This document shows, in pieces, positions 10,237 through 17,735 of a DNA stretch of 64,000 nucleotides (positions within the stretch are counted from its first letter, which is position 1; the number at the start of each line of letters is the position of its first letter). The notes below the pieces were generated by a model, which made no database searches, was not told the origin of the DNA, and saw nothing but the letters and a program-made list of their open reading frames with translations. The stretch spans positions 43,878 to 107,877 of the forward strand of contig JAFPWU010000008.1 in the NCBI GenBank assembly GCA_017412715.1, written 5' to 3'. A program made the position numbers and the translations under genes. The stretch is from Clostridia bacterium (GTDB lineage Bacteria > Bacillota > Clostridia > Christensenellales > Aristaeellaceae).

Positions 10237-10265
10237 TTGACGGGAACAGGGGAAGTGTGTAAAAT
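10237..10265 (+). promoter_or_regulatory. Sigma-A promoter of the HerA-like ATPase gene
   Basis: TTGACG (10237-10242), a 17-nt spacer and TAAAAT (10260-10265), 45 nt before the start codon. Confidence 0.75.
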
Positions 10266-10309
10266 ACAACCAAAGTGATAAGAAGGAGAACAGGGGGGGG
10301 ATTCCTGTC

Positions 10310-12622
10310 ATGCGCTGGGAAGAGAAAATCTGGATCGGCACCGGGGAAAACGGCCCTGTTTTTCTGTTGCCTGCCATGGCTAACCGTCATGGGCTGATCG
10401 CCGGAGCGACAGGCACCGGGAAGACCGTGACCCTGAAGGTTCTGGCGGAAAGCTTTTCCGAGATGGGGGTTCCCGTTTTTCTGAGTGATATCAAGAGCGA
10501 TCTGTCCGGCATGGCCAAGGCGGGAGAGAAGACGGAGGCCATTGAAAAGCGGCTGGTCAAGTGCGGCATTCATCCGGATGAGTTCGACTGTCACGCGTTC
10601 CCCGCCAAATTCTGGGACGTATACGGGAAAAACGGCCAGCCCATTCAGGCGACGGTGGAATCCATGGGCCCCCAGCTGCTGGGCCGTATGCTGGGAATCA
10701 ATGAAACCCAGACCGGGGTGCTGAGCATCCTTTTCCGGTACTGCAGGGATTACAGCTATCCGCTGCTGACCCTGGATGATCTCAAGGCTCAGCTGGTTCG
10801 CATGGGGGAGAATACCCAGTCCTTTACGCTGAAATACGGAAATGTATCCCTGGCTTCCGTGGGCGCCATTCAGCGGGCTGTGGCTCTGCTGGAGGATGAG
10901 GGCGGCGCCTGCTTCTTCGGGACGAAGGAGTTTGATGTCCTGGAGTGGCTGACCCGGGATATGGCGGACCGGGGGACCATCAATATTCTGTCCGCGGATG
11001 AACTGTTTGCCCATCCCCTGATGTACTCTACCTTCCTGCTGTGGATGCTGACCCGGCTTTACGAGCGGCTGCCGGAGCGGGGAGACCTGGACAAGCCGGT
11101 GGCGGTCTTCTTCTTCGATGAAGCCCATCTGCTCTTCGCAGACTGCTCCAGAGTGCTGATGGACAAGATTGAGCAGGTGGTTCGGCTGATCCGGTCCAAG
11201 GGCGTGGGCGTGTACTTTATTACGCAGAACCCGACGGATATTCCCATGCCGATTCTGGGCCAGCTGGGGAACCGGGTGCAGCATGCGCTGCGGGCCTATA
11301 CTCCCCTGGATCAAAAGGCGGTCAGGGTGGCGGCTCAGACCTTCCGGACCAATCCGGACTTCGATACGGAGGAGGCCATTACCAGCCTGAAGACGGGCGA
11401 AGCGCTGATTTCCTGCTTGGACGAGGATGGCGCTCCGGGCGTCGTCCAGCGGGCTACCGTGCTTCCGCCCCAGAGCCATCTTGGCGCGCTGAGCGAGGCG
11501 GAGAGAGCGCTGGCGGTGCAAGGGCTGCTCCAGGAGGATCCTGAGGCGGCCGGGAGTCCGGAAGATGTTGAACTGTCTGAAGCCGCAGAGCGGCCTGAGC
11601 CTGCCGCGCCGGCGGAACCTGCGGAAGCGCAGGAGCTCCCGCCCGCTCCCTCCGGAGCCGGGGTGGCCGAGACCCTGGATGAGGTCTTCGCAGCCATCGC
11701 AGGAGACGCGCCTGCCTTTAGCCCAGAGATTCCCGTGTTGGAGATTCCGAAACCGGAAATACCGGTTCCGGATTTCGCGCAAGCGATTCCTTCCATTCAG
11801 TTCCCTGTTTCCCCCACGACCCCTGAGCCGGTGCAGGAGATCACCGGAGATGAGAAGATGAGCCAGACATTCAAGGTTTACGATCCTACCACAGGCCAGT
11901 ATGTGGTGCAGGAAAAGCCTGACATGACACAGCCGCCTCAGCCTGCGGCGGAGGAAGCGGTACCCACGATTCAGGTGGTGCCGGACGCGGTGGCCCAGGC
12001 GGTACAGCCCGTGGTTCAGCAGGCGGCCCAGGCGGTGCAGCCCGTGATTCAGCAGGCGGCCCAGGCGGTGCAGCCCGTGATTCAGCAGGCGGCCCAGGCG
12101 GTGCAGCCCGTGGTTCAGCAGGCCGTTCAGGCGGTACAGCCCGTCCTGCAGCAGATGCCGGTCATGGTTCAGGATCCGGCATCCGGTCAGTATGTGCAGC
12201 AGATGATGTGGATGCAGCAGGATCCGGCCACCGGAAACTGGATCCCTGTCCAGGTGCAGACTCCTGCCCCGGCAGCGGCCGCCCCTGCGACGACGGATCC
12301 CATCGCGCTCGCCGAGCAGCAGAAGGCTGCGGCCGCAGCCCGGAAAGAGGCTGAAAAGGCGGCCCTGCAGGCGCAGAAGGAAGCGGAGCAGGCTGCAAAG
12401 GATGCCGCCAAGGCTGCCAAGGAGCAGGAAGCGGCGGAACGCCGGGCCCGGAATGACGCTCTGCGGGAGGAAGCGGCGGAGCGCGCCAGGAGGAACGATT
12501 CCGTAGCGGGCCGCATTAAGAACACGGCCATCCAGACGGCGACCCGCCAGGTGACATCCTCCCTGACCAGGGGGATCACGAAAGCGATTTCCGATCTTTT
12601 CGGCGGCGGAAAGAAGAGATAA
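10310..12622 (+). CDS. HerA-like ATPase, DUF853/YjgR family, with repeat-rich C-terminal extension
   Basis: 770 residues. The N-terminal ~400 match the DUF853 (YjgR) group of HerA/FtsK-like P-loop ATPases: Walker A GATGTGKT at residues 32-39, FLSDIKSDLSGM, Walker B VAVFFFDEAHLLF near residue 265 and the sensor-like ITQNPTDIP. Family members are about 500 residues, so the last ~350 are extra: a Pro/Glu-rich linker, a segment YDPTTGQYVVQEKP repeated in form as QDPASGQYVQQM, five 11-residue repeats of the type AQAVQPVVQQA, and a final Ala/Lys/Glu-rich coiled coil ending in a basic stretch. The biological role of DUF853 proteins is unknown. DNA translocation is inferred from HerA relatives only. 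The gene is monocistronic. Confidence 0.88.
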   Translation: MRWEEKIWIGTGENGPVFLLPAMANRHGLIAGATGTGKTVTLKVLAESFSEMGVPVFLSDIKSDLSGMAKAGEKTEAIEKRLVKCGIHPDEFDCHAFPAKFWDVYGKNGQPIQATVESMGPQLLGRMLGINETQTGVLSILFRYCRDYSYPLLTLDDLKAQLVRMGENTQSFTLKYGNVSLASVGAIQRAVALLEDEGGACFFGTKEFDVLEWLTRDMADRGTINILSADELFAHPLMYSTFLLWMLTRLYERLPERGDLDKPVAVFFFDEAHLLFADCSRVLMDKIEQVVRLIRSKGVGVYFITQNPTDIPMPILGQLGNRVQHALRAYTPLDQKAVRVAAQTFRTNPDFDTEEAITSLKTGEALISCLDEDGAPGVVQRATVLPPQSHLGALSEAERALAVQGLLQEDPEAAGSPEDVELSEAAERPEPAAPAEPAEAQELPPAPSGAGVAETLDEVFAAIAGDAPAFSPEIPVLEIPKPEIPVPDFAQAIPSIQFPVSPTTPEPVQEITGDEKMSQTFKVYDPTTGQYVVQEKPDMTQPPQPAAEEAVPTIQVVPDAVAQAVQPVVQQAAQAVQPVIQQAAQAVQPVIQQAAQAVQPVVQQAVQAVQPVLQQMPVMVQDPASGQYVQQMMWMQQDPATGNWIPVQVQTPAPAAAAPATTDPIALAEQQKAAAAARKEAEKAALQAQKEAEQAAKDAAKAAKEQEAAERRARNDALREEAAERARRNDSVAGRIKNTAIQTATRQVTSSLTRGITKAISDLFGGGKKR
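11992..12156 (+). repeat. Five tandem 33-bp repeats inside the HerA-like gene
   Basis: Period of 33 nt, each unit encoding AQAVQPVVQQA-like residues. The inner three copies are almost identical at the DNA level, so copy number may vary by slippage or recombination. Confidence 0.9.
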
Positions 12623-12784
12623 GGAAATGCTGAAGTCCTGTTTTTCGGCTGCTGCCGCCGGGACGGAATCCATCAGCAGTCTCCTCAGGTTCAGCTGATC
12701 CCGTTTTCTCTGGCGCTTCGGGAAACAGCTTCCCGGAAGCCTGGAAAATATAAACAAAAACGACAGAAAAAGGGAGGTACCCTC

Positions 12785-13177
12785 ATGAGCAAGCTTCTCA
12801 AGGAATTTAAGGAATTCGCGCTTCGCGGCAATGTCGTGGACATGGCTGTCGGCGTGGTCATCGGAGCTGCCTTCGGCAAGGTGGTGACCGCGGTCATCGA
12901 TATCTTTCTGACCCCCATTCTGGAGGCCCTGCCCAAGATGGAAAACGGAGGGACCGGATTTGCCGGCAGCCTCATTTCCTTTGTGGCTGTGCTGGTGGAA
13001 TTCCTGCTGACCGCGCTGGTGCTCTTCGTGATCATCAAGGCCATGAACAAGGCCAAGAATCTGACCAAAAAGCCCGAGAAGCCCGCTGAGCCCACGACCA
13101 AGAAGTGCAAGTACTGCCTCAGCGAGATCGACATCAAGGCGACCCGCTGCCCCCACTGCACCAGCGAGCTGAAATAA
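12785..13177 (+). CDS. mscL: Large-conductance mechanosensitive channel with C-terminal zinc ribbon
   Basis: Membrane channel that opens under osmotic downshock. The N-terminal part is classical MscL: KEFALRGNVVDMAVGVVIGAAFGKVV (in two pieces) with the pore helix TM1, then TM2 ISFVAVLVEFLLTALVLFVIIKAMN. Normal MscL ends in a short helical bundle. Here, after KKPEKPAEP, the tail carries CKYCLSEIDIKATRCPHC, a CxxC-CxxC zinc ribbon. At 130 residues it is near family length, so the ribbon replaces the usual tail. GGGAGG lies 7 nt before the ATG. It is followed by a strong terminator. A metal or redox input to gating is only inference. Confidence 0.95.
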   Translation: MSKLLKEFKEFALRGNVVDMAVGVVIGAAFGKVVTAVIDIFLTPILEALPKMENGGTGFAGSLISFVAVLVEFLLTALVLFVIIKAMNKAKNLTKKPEKPAEPTTKKCKYCLSEIDIKATRCPHCTSELK

Positions 13178-13196
13178 GCGATCCACCCTCGTCTGA

Positions 13197-13224
13197 AAAG
13201 CATGGCCGTCGGTCATGCTTTTTT
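13197..13224 (+). terminator. Terminator of mscL
   Basis: AAAAGCATGGCC/GGTCATGCTTTT stem of 12 bp (one G-T), 3-nt loop, followed by TT. Confidence 0.85.
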
Positions 13225-13236
13225 GCTGCATTCCGC

Positions 13237-13265
13237 TTGTGTTTTTCCAGCTTTCTATGTAAAAT
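13237..13265 (+). promoter_or_regulatory. Sigma-A promoter of nfnAB
   Basis: TTGTGT (13237-13242), a 17-nt spacer and TAAAAT (13260-13265), about 60 nt before nfnA. Confidence 0.6.
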
Positions 13266-13324
13266 AATCCCCAATATCGGGACGCGGGGGTTCATGCTCC
13301 GGGTCCCTCTGCGGAGGGAAGATC

Positions 13325-14182
13325 ATGTATCGAATTGCAAGCAGAAAAGTTTTGAATCCATCCATGATTCAGCTGGAGGTGGAAGCGCCCCTGGTAGCCC
13401 GAAAGGCGAAGCCCGGCCAGTTTATCATCCTGCGGGTGAACGAGGAAGGGGAACGGATTCCCCTGACCGTGGCGGGGACGGATCCGGCGGCGGGAACGGT
13501 GAAGATTATCTTCCAGGTGGTCGGAGCGACTACGGAGCTGCTTAAGTATAAAATGGAAGGGGATTTCCTGCAGGATTTTGTAGGTCCCCTGGGCCTGCCT
13601 ACCCATACGGAGGGGATCCGGAGCGTCTGTGTGGTGGGCGGCGGCGCAGGATGCGCCATTGCCATGCCGGTGGCGGAGGAATTCCATCGGCTGGGAGCGG
13701 AAGTAACCAGCATTATCGGCTTCCGAAACAAGGACCTGCTGATCCTGGAGGATGAATTCCGTTCCTTTTCTGATGAGCTGGTGGTGATGACGGATGACGG
13801 AAGCTACGGCCGCCATGGAAATGTGACCGTTCCTCTGAAGGAGATGCTGGAGGCCGGCAAACACTTCGATATGATCATTACCATCGGGCCTCTGATTATG
13901 ATGAAGTTCGTGGTGGCCGCGGCCAAACCCTTCGGAGTGCCGGTGACTGTGAGCATGAACCCCATCATGATTGACGGCACCGGCATGTGCGGCGGATGCC
14001 GGATTACGCTTGTGCGGGACGGGCAGCGGGTAACGAAGTTCGCCTGCGTGGACGGTCCGGATTTCAACGGATATGAGATCGACTTTGACGAGGCTATGAG
14101 CCGGGGCCGCATGTATGCGGAATACGAGCGCCATGCCTATGAGGAAGCCTGCAATCTGATGCAGAAGAACATCGCCGGGTGA
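13325..14182 (+). CDS. nfnA: NADH-dependent ferredoxin:NADP oxidoreductase subunit A (NfnA / SudB-like)
   Basis: Small subunit of the electron-bifurcating transhydrogenase that couples NADH, ferredoxin and NADP pools. The 285 residues have the ferredoxin-NADP reductase layout: an FAD-binding beta barrel (residues 1-95, with GQFIILRVNEEGERIPLT), an NAD-binding domain (VCVVGGGAGCAIAMPVAEE near residue 100) and a C-terminal [2Fe-2S] site, here DGTGMCGGCRITL followed by KFACVDGP. The partner nfnB follows 15 nt later, which separates this from the otherwise similar PyrK. The complex is cytoplasmic and typical of fermentative Clostridia. Confidence 0.9.
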   Translation: MYRIASRKVLNPSMIQLEVEAPLVARKAKPGQFIILRVNEEGERIPLTVAGTDPAAGTVKIIFQVVGATTELLKYKMEGDFLQDFVGPLGLPTHTEGIRSVCVVGGGAGCAIAMPVAEEFHRLGAEVTSIIGFRNKDLLILEDEFRSFSDELVVMTDDGSYGRHGNVTVPLKEMLEAGKHFDMIITIGPLIMMKFVVAAAKPFGVPVTVSMNPIMIDGTGMCGGCRITLVRDGQRVTKFACVDGPDFNGYEIDFDEAMSRGRMYAEYERHAYEEACNLMQKNIAG

Positions 14183-14197
14183 GGGGAGGAAAAAAGA

Positions 14198-15610
14198 ATG
14201 GCTGTGAATCCTGTAAAACATGAGATGCCTGCCCAGAAGCCGGAGGTGCGGGCCAGAAACTTCCGGGAGGTGGCCCTGGGCTACCCGATGGAGATTGCCC
14301 TGGAAGAAGCCAGGCGCTGCCTGAACTGCAAAAACCGGCCCTGCGTGTCCGGGTGCCCGGTTAACATCAACATTCCGGATTTTATTTCCCGGATCAAGGA
14401 AGAAGATTTTGAGGGGGCCTACCGGATTATTACCCAGTCCTCCTCCCTGCCCGCGGTTTGCGGGCGGGTCTGTCCCCAGGAAACCCAGTGTGAGAGCCAG
14501 TGCACCCTGCACGTGCGGGCCAAGATGGATCCTGTGGGCATCGGCCGCCTGGAGCGCTTTGTAGCGGACTGGCACAATGCCAACAGCCAGGAAAAACCCA
14601 CTCCTCCCGCCTCCAATGGACACAGAGTCGCCGTGGTTGGCGCAGGACCTTCCGGGCTGACCTGCGCCGGGGATCTGGCCAAGAAGGGATATCAGGTCAC
14701 GATCTATGAAGCGCTGCATACCGCCGGGGGCGTGCTGATTTACGGGATTCCCGAATTCCGTCTGCCAAAGGCCATCGTGGCGAAAGAAGTGGAGACCCTG
14801 AAGGAGCTGGGGGTTCAGGTAGAGACCAATGTGATTATCGGCAAGACCCTGACCGTGGATGAGCTCTTTGAGATGGGCTTCGAGGCCGTCTTCATCGGTT
14901 CCGGGGCAGGGCTGCCCAACTTTATGAATATTCCCGGGGAAGCCCTGAAGGGAGTGTATTCCGCCAATGAGTTCCTGACCCGGTCCAATCTGATGAAGGC
15001 CTATGAGGAGAACCCCCATACTCCCATCATGAAGGGGGGACGGGTGGTCGTGGTAGGCGGCGGCAATGTGGCCATGGACGCGGCCAGGACGGCCCTGCGG
15101 CTGGGCGCGGAGAAGGTATATATCGTCTATCGCCGCTCCATGGAGGAACTGCCCGCCAGAAGAGAAGAAGTGGAGCACGCGGAAGAGGAGGGCATCGATT
15201 TCCGCCTGCTTTGCAATCCTACGGAGATTCTGGGCTATCAGAATCCCGAGGATCCCAGGGATCCGAAGAACGGCTTTGTGACGGGGATCCGCTGCATCAG
15301 GATGGAACTGGGCGAGCCGGACGCCAGCGGCCGCCGGCGCCCGGTAGAGGTTCCCGGCAGCGAGTTTACGCTGGAGGCGGATACGGTGATCATCGCTATC
15401 GGCACCAGCCCGAACCCGCTGATCAAGAACACCACGGAGGGCCTGGAGGTAAACCGCAGGGGCGGTATCATCATCAACGAGGAGGGCCTGACCTCCCGGG
15501 AGAATGTTTATGCCGGCGGCGACGCGGTGACCGGCGCGGCCACGGTGATCTCCGCCATGGGCGCGGGCAAGGTGGCGGCCAAAGCCATTCACGAGGCTAT
15601 CGGCGGGTAA
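14198..15610 (+). CDS. nfnB: NADH-dependent ferredoxin:NADP oxidoreductase subunit B (NfnB; annotated also as GltA-like glutamate synthase small chain)
   Basis: Large subunit of NfnAB, 470 residues. The N-terminal region carries two [4Fe-4S] cysteine groups (CLNCKNRPCVSGCPVNINIP and CGRVCPQETQCESQC) as in the GltD/DPYD family. Next is an FAD-binding motif VAVVGAGPSGLTCAGDLAK near residue 145, the second dinucleotide motif VVVVGGGNVAMDAARTALRLG near residue 283 (shown in parts) and the C-terminal GGDAVTGAATVISAMGAGK. Automatic annotation often calls it NADPH-dependent glutamate synthase, but the adjacent nfnA argues for bifurcating transhydrogenase. GGGGAGG precedes the ATG. Confidence 0.92.
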   Translation: MAVNPVKHEMPAQKPEVRARNFREVALGYPMEIALEEARRCLNCKNRPCVSGCPVNINIPDFISRIKEEDFEGAYRIITQSSSLPAVCGRVCPQETQCESQCTLHVRAKMDPVGIGRLERFVADWHNANSQEKPTPPASNGHRVAVVGAGPSGLTCAGDLAKKGYQVTIYEALHTAGGVLIYGIPEFRLPKAIVAKEVETLKELGVQVETNVIIGKTLTVDELFEMGFEAVFIGSGAGLPNFMNIPGEALKGVYSANEFLTRSNLMKAYEENPHTPIMKGGRVVVVGGGNVAMDAARTALRLGAEKVYIVYRRSMEELPARREEVEHAEEEGIDFRLLCNPTEILGYQNPEDPRDPKNGFVTGIRCIRMELGEPDASGRRRPVEVPGSEFTLEADTVIIAIGTSPNPLIKNTTEGLEVNRRGGIIINEEGLTSRENVYAGGDAVTGAATVISAMGAGKVAAKAIHEAIGG

Positions 15611-15649
15611 AGGGTTTTGTTTTTTTCCTGTCTTTCAGGGGCCTGCCTC

Positions 15650-15678
15650 TTGCGGGACGGGAAACAACATGGTACAAT
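15650..15678 (+). promoter_or_regulatory. Sigma-A promoter of the aromatic operon
   Basis: TTGCGG (15650-15655), a 17-nt spacer and TACAAT (15673-15678). Transcription should start near 15685, leaving a leader of about 190 nt before aroF. Confidence 0.8.
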
Positions 15679-15726
15679 GCCCGCAATTCAGCAAGCGTGG
15701 TTCAGCCGCGCGGAAGGGGAAAAAGC

Positions 15727-15777
15727 ATGCTGCGCAGTTTCTATTTCGGGTTTTATTACTTTACCTTAGTGCTTTAG
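15727..15777 (+). CDS. Phe/Tyr-rich leader peptide of the aromatic operon
   Basis: A 16-codon ORF, MLRSFYFGFYYFTLVL, with seven Phe or Tyr codons (four Phe, three Tyr). GGAAGGGG lies about 8 nt before the ATG. It lies between the operon promoter and a perfect terminator, the same order as pheL/pheA and trpL leaders, where ribosome stalling at scarce codons prevents termination. Attenuation in response to charged tRNA-Phe and tRNA-Tyr is inferred from this layout and from the downstream genes, which make Phe and Tyr. The ORF is too short for normal gene finders. Confidence 0.8.
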   Translation: MLRSFYFGFYYFTLVL

Positions 15778-15824
15778 GGTAAGGTAATTTTGCATGCATG
15801 CTTTTCGGAAGACCGAAAAGATCA

Positions 15825-15854
15825 GGGCTCGCGGAATTACCGCGGGCCCTTTTT
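15825..15854 (+). terminator. Attenuator terminator before aroF
   Basis: GGGCTCGCGG/CCGCGGGCCC stem of 10 bp (one T-G), 5-nt loop AATTA, followed directly by TTTTT. It is 21 nt upstream of the aroF start codon. Confidence 0.92.
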
Positions 15855-15875
15855 CTGAGAAAGGAGAGGTTAAAT

Positions 15876-16877
15876 ATGATTATTGCGCTGAAGAAGGGAA
15901 TTCGCAGGGAGGAACAGGATCATCTGATTTCCTGGCTGGAGAGCTACGGGGTGCGGATCCATCTGTCCGAGGGGGAGTATCAGACGGTGGTGGGCCTGGT
16001 GGGGGATACCACCCGCATCGATACTGACCTGATCAGCGGTCTGGATATTGTGGAGAGCGTGACCCGGATCTCGGAGCCCTTCAAGAAGGCCAACCGGAAA
16101 TTCCATCCGGAGGACAGCGTCATCCGGATCACGGAGGCGGTGGCTTTCGGCAAAGGAGAGTTTCAGCTCATTGCCGGGCCCTGCTCCGTGGAGAGCGAAG
16201 CCCAGGTGGAGACCATCGCCCGGGCGGTGAAGAAAAGCGGGGCGGGGGTGCTTCGGGGCGGAGCCTTCAAGCCCCGGACTTCTCCCTATGATTTTCAGGG
16301 ACTCCACGAAGAGGGAATCCGGATCCTGACCGAGGTCCGGAAGCGGGTGGGGCTGCCCATCATTACGGAGATCATGGATATCGGGCACCTGCCATACTTC
16401 CAGGATGTGGACATTATCCAGGTAGGGGCCCGGAACATGCAGAATTTTGAGCTGCTGAAGGAGCTGGGAAAGACCGATAAGCCGATCCTGCTCAAGCGGG
16501 GACTGGCCAATACCATCAAGGAGCTGCTGATGAGCGCGGAGTACATCATGAGCGGCGGAAATGAGCGGGTGATTCTCTGCGAGCGGGGCATCCGTACGTA
16601 TGAAACCTACACCCGGAACACGCTGGATCTTTCCGCGGTGGCGGTGCTCCATGAACTGAGCCATCTGCCCGTGGTGGTGGATCCCAGTCATGCCACGGGA
16701 GCAGCCCGGTATGTGCGGCCCATGGCGCTGGCTGCGGCGGCCTGCGGGGCGGACGGACTGATGATCGAGGTGCATAACGATCCGCCCCATGCCCTGTGCG
16801 ACGGCCCCCAGAGCCTGACGCCGGAGCAGTTTGACGAGGTGGCCTCGGCGGTGCGCCGGGTCAGGGAAGCGCTGTAA
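15876..16877 (+). CDS. aroF: 3-deoxy-7-phosphoheptulonate synthase (DAHP synthase)
   Basis: First step of the shikimate pathway: condenses phosphoenolpyruvate and erythrose 4-phosphate. 333 residues of the type I-beta (KDO8PS-like) class with an N-terminal ferredoxin-like regulatory domain (residues 1-70, MIIALKKGIRREEQDHLISW) and a TIM barrel starting at FQLIAGPCSVESE near residue 99. Other motifs are GGAFKPRTSPYDFQGL and VVVDPSHATGA, which hold substrate and metal ligands. The ATG at 15876 follows AAGGAG by 9 nt; the frame is open further upstream but that part overlaps the terminator. It is the first structural gene of the attenuated operon. Confidence 0.96.
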   Translation: MIIALKKGIRREEQDHLISWLESYGVRIHLSEGEYQTVVGLVGDTTRIDTDLISGLDIVESVTRISEPFKKANRKFHPEDSVIRITEAVAFGKGEFQLIAGPCSVESEAQVETIARAVKKSGAGVLRGGAFKPRTSPYDFQGLHEEGIRILTEVRKRVGLPIITEIMDIGHLPYFQDVDIIQVGARNMQNFELLKELGKTDKPILLKRGLANTIKELLMSAEYIMSGGNERVILCERGIRTYETYTRNTLDLSAVAVLHELSHLPVVVDPSHATGAARYVRPMALAAAACGADGLMIEVHNDPPHALCDGPQSLTPEQFDEVASAVRRVREAL

Positions 16878-16892
16878 AAGGAGAGAAAAGGG

Positions 16893-17735
16893 ATGCGGAT
16901 TGGAATCGTGGGACTCGGGCTGATCGGAGCCTCCATGGCCAAGGCCCTGACCAGACTGGAACACCGGGTGCTGGGGATGGACAGGGATGAATCAACGCTG
17001 AAATATGCCCTGCTGACGGGGACCGTGGCGGAGAAGCTGACGGAGGAAAACCTGCCCTCCTGCGATCTGCTGCTGCTGGCGGTCTATCCTCAGGCGGCGG
17101 TGGAAATCCTGACCCGCTGGGCGCCGAGGATCTCCCGGTCCACCCTGGTTATGGACCTGTGCGGCGTTAAGCGGGCGGTCTGCGAACCCTGCTTCGCGCT
17201 GGCTGAGAAGTACGGCTTCCCGTTCATGGGGGGCCATCCGATGGCGGGACGTCAGTTCTCAGGCATAAAGTACGCGGACGCGGACCTGTTTCAGGGCGCA
17301 TCCATGGTTCTGGTTCCCCGGGAAGGGGAGGATCTGTTCCGGGTCAGCGGGGTCAGTGAGCTCATGCATCGGGTGGGATTTGCTGCGGTGACCGTAACGA
17401 CGCCGGAGGAGCACGACCGGATGATCGCCTATACCTCTCAGCTGGCCCACCTTGTCTCCAATGCCTATGTTCTGTCCCCCGCCGCGAAGGGGCTTCGGTA
17501 TTTCGCCGGGGGAAGCTACCGGGATCTGACCCGGGTCGCTTTCCTGAACGAACAGATGTGGACCGAACTCTTTCTGGAAAACGGGGACCTGCTGGGAGAG
17601 GAGCTGGACCGTCTGCTGAATCGGCTGACGGAATTCCGGGATTCCCTGCGGCAGGGGGATGAGGAAAGGCTGAAGGCCCTGCTGCGGGAAGGCCGGGAGA
17701 GAAAAGAGGAGCTGGACGCGGAATGGAAATCGTAA
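16893..17735 (+). CDS. tyrA: Prephenate dehydrogenase
   Basis: Oxidative decarboxylation of prephenate to 4-hydroxyphenylpyruvate, the tyrosine branch. 280 residues with an N-terminal NAD-binding motif GIVGLGLIGASMAKALTR at residues 3-20, GGHPMAGRQFSG near residue 111 (the substrate-binding His region) and a helical C-terminal dimer domain. No ACT domain is present, so feedback control by tyrosine, if any, is not of that kind. Its end overlaps the start of aroB by 13 nt, so the two are translationally coupled. Confidence 0.93.
   Translation: MRIGIVGLGLIGASMAKALTRLEHRVLGMDRDESTLKYALLTGTVAEKLTEENLPSCDLLLLAVYPQAAVEILTRWAPRISRSTLVMDLCGVKRAVCEPCFALAEKYGFPFMGGHPMAGRQFSGIKYADADLFQGASMVLVPREGEDLFRVSGVSELMHRVGFAAVTVTTPEEHDRMIAYTSQLAHLVSNAYVLSPAAKGLRYFAGGSYRDLTRVAFLNEQMWTELFLENGDLLGEELDRLLNRLTEFRDSLRQGDEERLKALLREGRERKEELDAEWKS

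Larger units (their letters stand above)
15721..15854 (+). promoter_or_regulatory. Transcription attenuator of the aro operon
   Basis: Mutually exclusive helices can be drawn. 15721-15730 (over the leader start) is fully complementary to 15796-15805. 15761-15768 pairs with 15780-15787 around the leader stop codon. 15801-15808 pairs with 15813-15820 just before the terminator and overlaps the 3' strand of the first helix. The exact antiterminator was not settled by eye. Confidence 0.7.

Noticed and set aside
12623..12784. Possible palindrome copy between the HerA-like gene and mscL
   Set aside because: GGAAATGCTGAAG and GGTTCAGCTGAT are only loosely similar to the element ends, and no inner hairpin matches.
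10178..13231. Minus-strand ORF of 1017 codons across the HerA-like gene and mscL
   Set aside because: Arg/Leu/Gly-rich antisense translation of two well-supported genes, crossing the intergenic space; no start site or domain.
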